Assembly: GCA_945900965.1 (NCBI GenBank)
Contig: CAMDKM010000017.1
Location: 16,356 to 80,355 of the forward strand
From: Bordetella parapertussis
GTDB taxonomy: Bacteria > Pseudomonadota > Gammaproteobacteria > Burkholderiales > JACQAP01
DNA length: 64,000 bases
Reading direction: 5' to 3'
Shown: positions 50,010 through 57,131 of the stretch, in pieces
How the letters are laid out: each line of letters starts with the position of its first letter
How positions within the stretch are numbered: the first letter of the stretch is position 1
The notes under the pieces: model-generated
The model's input: the letters and a program-made list of their open reading frames with translations, nothing else
What the model was told of the DNA's origin: nothing
Database searches by the model: none
Program-made: the position numbers and the translations under genes

Positions 50010-50507
50010 ATGAACAAGAATCGCATTTGGAGCAGCGCAGCCCTTCTCTCCTTGTCCGCCCTGATGGCGTAACCCGCTCTCGCTGCGGAGATCAAGCCGG
50101 TCGGCGATTTCGGCTGGTTTGGCGTCGGCAAGGCTTATGAAATGGAAAAGGGGCACTTTTTCTGGGTCGGCGAATTCAGTGGGACGTTTTTCAATGACAA
50201 GGGTGAGAGTGGTCCCTTTCACCGCGCTGGCGTCAAATGTCCGGGATGGCTGGACATGGACTTTGGCGCTGGCAAGAGCAAAGGCGGAGGCACCTGCATT
50301 GTCACCGACTTGCAGGGGGATCAGGCCTACATGACCTGGACCAATGCGGGCGTCCCCGGCCCCGGTGGACGCGGGCCGGGAACCTTCGAGTACACCGGGG
50401 GCACCGGAAAGTACGCGGGCATCAGTGGCAAAAACACATTTGTCGGCGTCACGCAGGTCAACTGGTCTGACGGCTCGGCCTCCGGCTTCGCGACCTGGAA
50501 TCGCTAG
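50010..50507 (+). pseudogene. Secreted hypothetical protein gene with an in-frame TAA in the signal peptide
   Basis: A frame open from ATG 50010 (GGAGGAAAC upstream) encodes MNKNRIWSSAALLSLSALMA, then TAA at 50070-50072. It continues in the same frame as PALAAEIKPVGDFGWFG to a stop at 50505-50507. The two parts form one perfect Sec signal peptide (cleavage after ALAA) and one mature protein ending FATWNR, with WVGEFSGTFF and YTGGTGKYAG segments. A single base change (CAA to TAA) would explain it. No better start serves the mature part; the next ATG lies beyond the signal. It is a fresh pseudogene or a sequencing error. Confidence 0.75.
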
Positions 50508-50557
50508 CATCCGCGCCGGCCACGCTTTCCCGGCGTTGCTGGCGCTTTTTCGTTCTG

Positions 50558-50595
50558 GCAGGAACACCGCGCATCGAAAGTGCGCGGATTCCTGC
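50558..50595. other. Two-part hairpin after the pseudogene
   Basis: The inner stem CCGCGCA (50567-50573) pairs with TGCGCGG (50581-50587). The outer stem GCAGGAA (50558-50564) pairs with TTCCTGC (50589-50595). No T-tract follows, so it is a weak terminator candidate at best. Confidence 0.5.
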
Positions 50596-50717
50596 ACCTT
50601 TACTTCCCCGGAATACGGTCATAAAAAACCATGACCTTCTTCCGGGCTACCGTCTCGCGCACATGACGTTGTACGCATGGATCAGCCCTTGATCGGGGAA
50701 GGAGCCGTGCTGTCGAG

Positions 50718-51365
50718 ATGGGCAGTGTAGCGGCAGAGGGCAAGCTCCGGGCAACTCGGCACTCGCCATTCGAATTCGACAATGGCTTTCTCGTTCTTAC
50801 CGAAGCCGGCACCAAACGCCGCGCATCGCTTCATTTGGTTTCGGGCAACGATGCAGTGCAGGCACTGCATGCAGGCGGACTCGAGGTGCTCGACCTGGAC
50901 CTCTCATCATTCACCGCGAAATTGAAAGCTGAAAACCACACTCTGAAGCGCTCTCTGACCGACCCGCATATCTTCAGCGGCATTGGAAACGCCTATTCCG
51001 ACGAGATTTTGCACCATACACGGCTGTCGCCAATCGCCATGACCGGAAAATTGTCGGACAACGAGGTTGCACGACTATTCGACGCCGTCCGCGGCACGCT
51101 CACTGAGTGGACGGATCGCCTACGAAAAGAAGCCAGCGGTGCTTTCCCCGAAAAAGTCACCGCCTTCCGCGAAGGCATGGCGGTACATGGACGATTCGGC
51201 AAGCCCTGCCCGGTGTGCGGTTCACCTGTACAACGCATTGTCTACGCCGAAAACGAAACCAACTATTGCGCCCGCTGCCAAACCGCTGGGAGGATACTCG
51301 CCGACCGGGCGTTGTCGCGGTTGCTTAAAAAAAGCTGGCCGAAATCTCTGGACGATTTGGAGTGA
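50718..51365 (+). pseudogene. 5'-truncated formamidopyrimidine-DNA glycosylase-like gene
   Basis: About 200 residues of an Fpg/Nei-family protein are present from the middle of the N-terminal domain: LTEAGTKRRASLHLV, the H2TH part DPHIFSGIGNAYSDEI, and the zinc finger CPVCG with CARC. The first about 85 residues, including the catalytic Pro-Glu start (family begins MPELP), are absent, and the upstream frame has a stop at 50664. A product without that proline could not act as a glycosylase. The frame is otherwise undamaged, so the truncation seems recent. Confidence 0.8.
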
Positions 51366-51450
51366 ATAGTCCTCCGAACGATTGATCCAACGTTCATGGC
51401 GCTTGGCGCCGCCCCGGACAATGAAAGAGATTTATTTCCCGCAAAACTCA

Positions 51451-51477
51451 TTTAACGCGAAGGAGCACGAAGGAAAG
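51451..51477. repeat. W-family dispersed repeat, site e (single arm)
   Basis: TTAACGCGAAGGAGCACGAAG is a variant of the GCGAAGGAGCACGAAGGAA words paired elsewhere. No second arm is visible nearby. The surrounding gap (51366-51634) shows no gene. Confidence 0.4.
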
Positions 51478-51634
51478 ACAGCGCCGATCAGCAAGGGCGG
51501 AGTGATACGACCTTTATAGATTGGATCATTCTGATCCTGATTGACGACCCGCGCAGTGGAGCAGGGCGTTCCGGGAGCAGCTCGCGTCACATCGGGGTCT
51601 TATGGCGTGATATCCCGGTCGCTACCTTGGGTAA

Positions 51635-52393
51635 GCGCTTCGGTCAGCGCGACGGCCAGTATTAAAATTCGCGCTCGCCCGCTACAACGCCGACGGCAGC
51701 CTGGATGCCACTTTCGACGGCGATGGCAAGACGACCTCGGCTTTCGGCGAGGGTACAAACGTTGGGTATTCCGTGGCGCTGCAGAGAGACGGCAAAATCG
51801 TCGCGGCAGGCCTTGTCGAAGAAAATGGTGTGAATAGATTCGCGCTTGCGCGCTACAACGGCGATGGCAGCCTGGATGCGACCTTCAATGGCGACGGAAA
51901 AGCGACCACGGATTTCGGCGGTATTAACGGCAGCGCTCTGTCCGTGGCCGTACAAAGGGATGGCAAGATCGTCGCAGCGGGCTACGCCATGGAGAGCGGT
52001 GTGTTGAAATTCGCGCTCGCACGTTACGACAGTGGAATTAATTGAGTAGCCATCGACATCAAGCAGAGCGCCGCCGCCAACGCCATCAATCCCAAGAGCA
52101 GCGGTCAGGCCCCGATGGCTATTCTGTCCAGTACCATATTGCATGCATCGAGGGCGATGAGCCTGGCGTCCCCGACCTTGGGTCGTGCCGGGGCGAAGAT
52201 GAGCCTCGCCGTCTGCATCCTATGTGGTCAGCACCTCAATGCCTACGGATTGCTCGATCTGGACTGCAACCTCCACACGCCGTTGACAGGCTTCCAAGCT
52301 GGCGACGCAAACGGCATCCTCATGGGCAAAACCGTGTCCGGCGCAGCGCTTCAGGGGCAGGATTCGGTTCACGTCTTCATCAAGAAGAAGTAA
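51635..52393 (+). pseudogene. Remnant of a delta-60 repeat secreted protein with in-frame TGA
   Basis: In one frame there are two and a half copies of the delta-60 repeat (FALARYNADGSLDATFDGDG, ALQRDGKIVAAG), ending in a TGA at 52043-52045. The same frame continues immediately as VAIDIKQSAAANAINPKSSG through DSVHVFIKKK to 52393, a C-terminal domain usual in large secreted beta-propeller proteins. There is no start: a TAA lies in frame at 51632-51634. So the gene is truncated at the 5' end and also carries an internal stop. Such proteins are normally many hundreds of residues long. Confidence 0.75.
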
Positions 52394-52413
52394 CGGGTAC
52401 CAAAAGATTGGCC

Positions 52414-52470
52414 AACGGGCGGAAACGCCCGTTTGACGTTGATCTGCTCAGGGGCGCCGAAACGCCCCTG
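52414..52470. terminator. Two consecutive hairpins after the delta-60 remnant
   Basis: AACGGGCG-GAAA-CGCCCGTT (52414-52433) is followed by CAGGGGCG-CCGAAA-CGCCCCTG (52449-52470). Both are compact GC-rich stems with GAAA-type loops, but T-tracts are short (TTT). They are plausible terminators for the former gene. The rest of 52394-52703 shows nothing convincing. Confidence 0.5.
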
Positions 52471-52703
52471 CTCTTAAGAAGAGCCAGCCAACAGCCTGGC
52501 CACCTGCAAGACCACGGCCGGACCAACACAACTGAGTGGTTCATGGGAAGGGCCGGGGGTGAGGGAGGATCATAGAAAGGGCCAGAGATGGGCACGACGA
52601 TGCGAACACGGGTGCTCACCCGTCGCTTGAAGGCGAGGGGTTTCCAGATCCCCATCCGGGGACTCTAAAACCGCGGAAAGTCAGTTTGCTCAGGACAAAC
52701 CGG

Positions 52704-52976
52704 TCATGTTCCGAACAGGTCAGAGTGCGTGCCGGTACGCTCAAAACAAACCACGTTGCCTTCCACCCGGTAAATCAGCACCCAGTCCGGTTCGATGTGA
52801 AGGTCGCGGCTTGACTGCCATTCACCTTTCAGCGGGTGATCGCCAAGCGCGCGGGGAAGGGTGGCACCTGTCAACAACAATTCGATAACGATCCGCAGCT
52901 TGCTCATGTCCTGGCCGCGCTTTGCAGCCAGCTTCACGTCGCGTTTGAACTGCCCGGTATAACTGGGCAACCGCAT
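52704..52976 (-). CDS. YafQ-family toxin of a toxin-antitoxin pair
   Basis: A 90-residue RelE-fold mRNA interferase that would cut ribosome-bound mRNA. It begins MRLPSYTGQFKRDVKLAAKR and ends RTGTHSDLF; the DHPLKGEWQSSRDLHIEPDW and YRVEG segments match YafQ. It has the family histidine in HPLKG, in HIEPDW and near the end (THSDLF). The ATG at 52976 overlaps the antitoxin stop by 4 bp. The length is normal, so the toxin appears intact. Confidence 0.9.
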   Translation of the reverse strand: MRLPSYTGQFKRDVKLAAKRGQDMSKLRIVIELLLTGATLPRALGDHPLKGEWQSSRDLHIEPDWVLIYRVEGNVVCFERTGTHSDLFGT

Positions 52977-53218
52977 CAAATTCCCAGTTGTTTGAACAGG
53001 GCGGAGGCACTCGATGCCTTAAACACGTCTTCACCTTTGCGGCTCTTGCGCAGGGTTTCAGCCGTCAATGTATTGGGCGTTTCGTTCTCGGCAATGTAGA
53101 GACGCATCAAATCACGGATGATCTGCGCGGCGGGCCGGTGGCGATCGGCCGCCACGGCCATGAAGCGCTCGCGCAACTCCGGTTCCATCTTGATCGACAT
53201 TTGTACCTCTTTAGTCAT
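52976..53218 (-). CDS. RelB/DinJ-type antitoxin
   Basis: An 80-residue ribbon-helix-helix protein (MSIKMEPELRERFMAVAADR, PAAQIIRDLMRLY) with a flexible C-terminal half that would neutralise the YafQ toxin. The start is the ATG at 53218, or the ATG at 53200, which has AAGAGGT upstream. It is the first gene of the pair, preceded by an inverted-repeat operator lying in its own promoter. Autoregulation by antitoxin and complex is usual in this family. Confidence 0.88.
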   Translation of the reverse strand: MTKEVQMSIKMEPELRERFMAVAADRHRPAAQIIRDLMRLYIAENETPNTLTAETLRKSRKGEDVFKASSASALFKQLGI

Positions 53219-53254
53219 GCTGTGCCTCACTGGCGAGGGGTTGCTGATGCGACA

Positions 53255-53302
53255 ATTCTATAAGGTATCCTAAAGGTATGCAATGGACACCTTCAGGATA
53301 CC
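53255..53302 (-). promoter_or_regulatory. Promoter and operator of the toxin-antitoxin pair
   Basis: On the plus strand GGTATCCTAAAGGT (53264-53277) and ACCTTCAGGATACC (53289-53302) are inverted repeats matching at 13 of 14 positions, 11 bp apart. On the minus strand a -35 TTGCAT (53278-53283) and -10 TAGAAT (53255-53260) have a 17-bp spacer that contains one arm of the repeat. Antitoxin binding would block polymerase. Confidence 0.75.
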
Positions 53303-53635
53303 GCGGTACAGGCCCACAAAAACCGGCCAGGCTTATTGGCGTGTGCATTGCTTCGCTGGCAACGTGTTGCCGGCTGCTTAGCTGCCGGTATTCGCTATTC
53401 TCCCGCACACCCGGCATTACTCCCGGGAAATCCCCCTGAGCGAAACGCCGAAGTCCGCCGCCCCGACCGAATCCGAAGTGTGAATTTCGCACACCTGCCG
53501 TGTGTTTAGGTCACAGCTTTCCCGCACTGCTCCCCGTAATCTGATCCTGCGTCGCCGATTCACCAAGCACGACCGGCTGACCGAAACGGCGTATCCCTTT
53601 TTGACCGCCACTTTCTCATTACGGAGGAACTGAAA

Positions 53636-54061
53636 ATGAACCCAACCAATCTCGTTGCCCGCAACCTCTTCAAGGCTACCCTTGCTCTGGCAGTGGGTGC
53701 CCTTTCAATGTCGGCATACTCCGCTCAATGGCAGCCGGTGGCGGCCACGGAATCCGGATCGCTCTTCGTGGATTTGCAGAGTATCGAGACCACCGGCGGA
53801 GAGGTCCGTGCGCGCGTCCTGCGTCACTTTGCCGAACCCCGTTTCGCCAGCGATGACACTTACTCCCATGTTTCCAGGGTCCTGCTGGTGAAAATCGATT
53901 GCGCCACCGGCAGCATAGAAAGTGTCGCGGCAAATGCCTCGAACAAACAGTTCAGCGACAGCCACGACCCGTTGTCCCTGGCCCGGCCGACCTCCGGGCT
54001 TGACGCCATCAAGGCGGTGGCCTGCAATCCGGGAAGTATTGCCGCTTATATCCCGAAGTAA
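53636..54061 (+). CDS. Surface-adhesin E-like exported protein
   Basis: A 141-residue protein with a signal peptide (KATLALAVGALSMSAYSA) and a mature domain resembling surface-adhesin protein E family members: WQPVAATESGSLFVDLQSIE, VSRVLLVKIDCATG, and a second cysteine in AVACNPGS that could form a disulfide. Strong ribosome site ACGGAGGAAC. A clear terminator follows at 54117. Adhesion has been proposed for a Haemophilus member only, so function here is open. Confidence 0.75.
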   Translation: MNPTNLVARNLFKATLALAVGALSMSAYSAQWQPVAATESGSLFVDLQSIETTGGEVRARVLRHFAEPRFASDDTYSHVSRVLLVKIDCATGSIESVAANASNKQFSDSHDPLSLARPTSGLDAIKAVACNPGSIAAYIPK

Positions 54062-54116
54062 GGATCAGGTTCACGAAATCTCTTGCTGCTGCCGTCTCCT
54101 CAATCAAGGCAGCTTG

Positions 54117-54146
54117 CCGCCGACCCGAAAGGGTCGGCGGTCTTTT
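54117..54146 (+). terminator. Rho-independent terminator
   Basis: The 10-bp perfect stem CCGCCGACCC (54117-54126) and GGGTCGGCGG (54131-54140) has a GAAA loop and is followed by TCTTTT. It ends the adhesin-E-like transcript. Confidence 0.92.
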
Positions 54147-54160
54147 GTGTTCTGATCTAT

Positions 54161-54514
54161 TTACATTCCAGTCGCCGCCAGCCAGCCACCAATCTTTCCT
54201 TCATAGCGTTCTCGCAACACCACAATCGGGCCGACACAACCCTGGGGCAGGGACACCTTGGCCTCGACCTTGGCGTTGCCTTTCTTGTCGAGGAGCGCAA
54301 GTTCGGTTTGCGCCGCCACAGCGGCTCCCGAAGGGCCATGACAAATCACCGCCGCCGCCACCGCATCCACTCCATCGGGTGTACCGTTGAACTCTCCGAC
54401 CGTAGTATCGTTGAGAACCAGGCCCGGCACCGACCTCCCCTGCGACTTGCTGGCTGCCAACCGTGCGCACCGCTTTACGAAAGATCCCCGTCTTGCCAAG
54501 TCTCGTAGTTTCAC
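54161..54514 (-). pseudogene. C-terminal remnant of a secreted protein
   Basis: The C-terminal 75-80 residues read like the final beta domain of an exported protein: VGEFNGTPDGVDAVAAAVIC, KKGNAKVEAKVSLPQGCVGP, ending GGWLAATGM. The N-terminal 35 residues are arginine-rich and lack a signal peptide, so the 5' part of the gene is probably lost. It lies in the decay zone, converging with the adhesin-E-like gene. Identity beyond this is unknown. Confidence 0.45.
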
Positions 54515-54583
54515 GCGGGTGCCTCACACAATCGGCTTCAGTTTTGGTAAGGCAACCGGCGACAAATTCGGTTTCCAAGGCCG

Positions 54584-55168
54584 TCACGCAGCCGTGGCGC
54601 CGATTCCGTTGACGTTCAAGTAAATCTCGGAGAGCGGCAGGTCGAAGTCTAGAGAGGAAACGGCCACCGCGTCCTGTAAGCGGTTCGCGGCATGAAGCAA
54701 CCAGCGCTCCACAGGCTGACGGCTGTAGTGTTCGACCAGCATTCTGTCCTGGGCGATAAGTAGGTAGTCAGTCAGCGAGGCCAAAGTCCGGTATTGCTCC
54801 GACTTCTTGCCGCGGTCGTAGGCCTCGCTGGATTCGGAAAGCACTTCGACGAGCAATGTCGGGTTAAGAAGCGTGTCGCCGGGCGCTTCGATCCGAGATT
54901 GCCCGCATACAACGACGACATCCGGGTAAGTGTACAAGCCGGAAACGCTTACCTTCACCCGCATGTCGCTGGGGTAGACCCGGCAGGGTTTGCCCCTGAG
55001 GCGTTGGTGCAGGTACGCAAGAACGTTGCCGACGATCAAATTGTGCGCCTCGCTCGCCCCGCCCATGGCGAAGATTTCGCCGCCAAAGAACTCGTGCTTC
55101 TCGTGAACGTGGCGTTCGAGTTCGAGGTACTCCTCCAGGGTGTACTGCTTATTCGGTTGAACGGACAT
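54584..55168 (-). CDS. Uma2-family (DUF820) putative endonuclease
   Basis: A 194-residue protein of the Uma2 family with a PD-(D/E)xK restriction-like fold. It begins YTLEEYLELERHVHEKHEFF, with Glu in GGEIFAMGGASEAHN, Asp in LYTYPDVVVVC and the active-site strand LLVEVLSESS. Such genes are multiplied in cyanobacteria and occur scattered elsewhere, often in variable regions; their biological role is unknown. The active-site residues seem intact. Confidence 0.88.
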   Translation of the reverse strand: MSVQPNKQYTLEEYLELERHVHEKHEFFGGEIFAMGGASEAHNLIVGNVLAYLHQRLRGKPCRVYPSDMRVKVSVSGLYTYPDVVVVCGQSRIEAPGDTLLNPTLLVEVLSESSEAYDRGKKSEQYRTLASLTDYLLIAQDRMLVEHYSRQPVERWLLHAANRLQDAVAVSSLDFDLPLSEIYLNVNGIGATAA

Positions 55169-55338
55169 AACTTTCCAGGACCACGGGAATCGATAGCCTA
55201 AAGTCTACTCGTCTGGTTCGTTTCCCGCCATGATTGGGAATGAGGGTCGTGGCGGCTCAGTAAGGCGACGAGCAAGCCAGCATCAACGATTACGATACCG
55301 GCCAGAAAACTGCACAAGCAAGTCAGAGTGGTAGCTTC

Positions 55339-55983
55339 CTACCAGCTCGACGGAATTTTCTTGCGGATGGTGACACGCTTGCCATCGACAGCGATGTAAC
55401 CGCCCTCGGCAAGGTCGTGCATGATGCGGCTGACCATTTCGCGGGAGGCCCCGATGCGATTGGCAAGATCCTGCTGGGTAAGTTTCTGATCGATGACCAG
55501 TTCGCCGCCTTTTTCCGTGGCAAGGGAATAGAGAGTCTTGACCAGGCGCCCGAACACATCCAGTAACGCCAAGGTCCTTACGTTTTCGGTCAGCGCCCGC
55601 ACTCTCACGGCCAGCCCCTTGAGCAGCGCAACGGCGATTCTGGGTCGCGCCGCAATCGTTTCGGTTATCTGTGCCTTGGAAATCACTAACACCTTGCAGG
55701 GTTCCAAAGCCGCGACGAAGGCCGAGCGCGGTGCCTCGTCAAACAATGCCAGTTCCCCAAAATATTCTCCCGGCCCTTCGGTCGACAGGATCACCTCCTT
55801 GCCATTTTCGTCGCTCAGATAGGCTTTCACCGAACCGGACTGAATCAGGAACATCGAGCCGCCTTCGTCGCCCTCGTTGACGATGATGGCGCCCTTGGGA
55901 TAGGCACGCATCGTCGCGCGTTCGGTGACGAACGCAATGTCCTCTTCGGACAGCCCCTGGAAGATCGCTACGTTCTTAAGCAT
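55339..55983 (-). CDS. Crp/Fnr-family transcription regulator
   Basis: A 214-residue regulator with an N-terminal cyclic-nucleotide-binding-type beta barrel (about 15-125, with GEYFGELALFDEAPRSA) and a C-terminal winged helix (LTQQDLANRIGASREMVSRI). The phosphate cassette GELAL..PRSA is close to true cAMP binders. The N-terminal cysteine cluster of FNR is absent (only one cysteine, in EPCKVL), so it does not sense oxygen by an iron-sulfur cluster. It lies downstream of korB, separated by V repeat copy 5, and could regulate that operon. Confidence 0.9.
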   Translation of the reverse strand: MLKNVAIFQGLSEEDIAFVTERATMRAYPKGAIIVNEGDEGGSMFLIQSGSVKAYLSDENGKEVILSTEGPGEYFGELALFDEAPRSAFVAALEPCKVLVISKAQITETIAARPRIAVALLKGLAVRVRALTENVRTLALLDVFGRLVKTLYSLATEKGGELVIDQKLTQQDLANRIGASREMVSRIMHDLAEGGYIAVDGKRVTIRKKIPSSW

Positions 55984-55995
55984 GTTCGAGTTGAA

Positions 55996-56074
55996 ATGGG
56001 GAGGGGTGAGGGGTTAAGGCGGTGAACGGTAATCGGTGAACGGTCACTCGTCACTTGTTACCTCTCACCGCTTT
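55996..56074. repeat. V-family mosaic repeat, copy 5
   Basis: GGGGTGAGGGGTTAAGGCGG leads into GGTGAACGGTAATCGGTGAA (56021-56040), followed by an inverted half CACTCGTCACTTGTTACC and CTCACCGC. The two halves can fold back on each other. It sits between the 3' end of korB and the start of the Crp/Fnr gene. Confidence 0.7.
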
Positions 56075-56075
56075 C

Positions 56076-57131
56076 TCATCGATGTTGCGCGTTGATCTTT
56101 TCCAGCGCCGCCGAGCCTGGACAAAGATCTTTATCGGTCAGCCGGTTGAAAGGCGTTTCGACCGTATTGAGGTGGACATGGAGGTCTTCGGGTGCGGAAT
56201 CGACATAGAGCAAACCCGTCACCAGCTCGCCTTTTTCCTGGTGCGCGGCGATGTAGTTCATCGCCGTCACGCGACTCGTGGGGTCGTATTCCGGGCGGGT
56301 CTTGCGCAGCCGCAGCACCGAACCGTCGGGCTGCGGCACGCGAATCACGTCGCCTTCCTCGACCTCCGCGGCGAGCGCCTTGGGGTCCGGCCAGAAATCG
56401 AGTCGGTTGACCGATTCGTTGTGCTCGCGCACATAGTCGAAACTTTTTGTGCTGCCGGCGTGGTTGTTGAACGCCACACACGGGCTGATCACATCGATGA
56501 AGGCCGCTCCTTGATGCGCGATCGCCGCCTTGACGAGCGGCACGAGCTGGGCCTTGTCGCCGGAAAAGCTGCGCGCGACAAAAGTAGCACCGAGCAGCAG
56601 CGCGAGCGACACCGTGTCCACCGGCGAATCGCGGTTGACGATGCCACGCTTGGACTTCGAACCGGCATCGGCGGTGGCCGAGAACTGGCCCTTGGTCAGA
56701 CCGTAAACGCCGTTGTTTTCGAGAATATAGGTCATGTTCACGCCGCGCCGCATGACATGGGCAAACTGGCCGAGTCCGATGGAGGCCGAGTCCCCATCGC
56801 CCGAGACCCCTAGGTAGATAAGATCGCGGTTGGCGAGGTTCGCGCCGGTCAACACCGAGGGCATACGGCCATGAACCGTGTTGAAGCCATGGGAATTGCC
56901 GAGAAAATAATCCGGTGTCTTCGACGAGCAGCCGATGCCGGACAACTTGGCCACCCGGTGCGGTTGCACGTCCAGTTCCCAGAACGCCTGAATCAGCGCG
57001 GCCGAGATCGCGTCGTGGCCGCAGCCGGCACACAGGGTCGAAACCTTGCCCTCGTAGTCGCGGCGCGTGAAGCCGACTTTGTTGACCGGCAGCGTCGGGT
57101 GATGAAGCATGGGTTTGGCAATGTAAGTCAT
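56076..57131 (-). CDS. korB: 2-oxoacid:ferredoxin oxidoreductase, beta subunit
   Basis: A 351-residue thiamine diphosphate subunit, probably of 2-oxoglutarate:ferredoxin oxidoreductase, which makes succinyl-CoA, CO2 and reduced ferredoxin. The cofactor and cluster motifs are LCAGCGHDA, GIGCSSKTPDY, VHGRMPSVLTG and the TPP motif SGDGDSASIG. The ATG overlaps the korA stop by 4 bp. Substrate choice within the family (2-oxoglutarate against pyruvate or indolepyruvate) is inferred from the two-subunit Kor layout and not proven. Confidence 0.9.
   Translation of the reverse strand: MTYIAKPMLHHPTLPVNKVGFTRRDYEGKVSTLCAGCGHDAISAALIQAFWELDVQPHRVAKLSGIGCSSKTPDYFLGNSHGFNTVHGRMPSVLTGANLANRDLIYLGVSGDGDSASIGLGQFAHVMRRGVNMTYILENNGVYGLTKGQFSATADAGSKSKRGIVNRDSPVDTVSLALLLGATFVARSFSGDKAQLVPLVKAAIAHQGAAFIDVISPCVAFNNHAGSTKSFDYVREHNESVNRLDFWPDPKALAAEVEEGDVIRVPQPDGSVLRLRKTRPEYDPTSRVTAMNYIAAHQEKGELVTGLLYVDSAPEDLHVHLNTVETPFNRLTDKDLCPGSAALEKINAQHR

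Noticed and set aside
50010..52393. Stop codon reassignment (TAA/TGA read as sense)
   Set aside because: Other genes in the window end normally at TAA, TAG and TGA. The two internal stops lie only in a region that also shows truncations.
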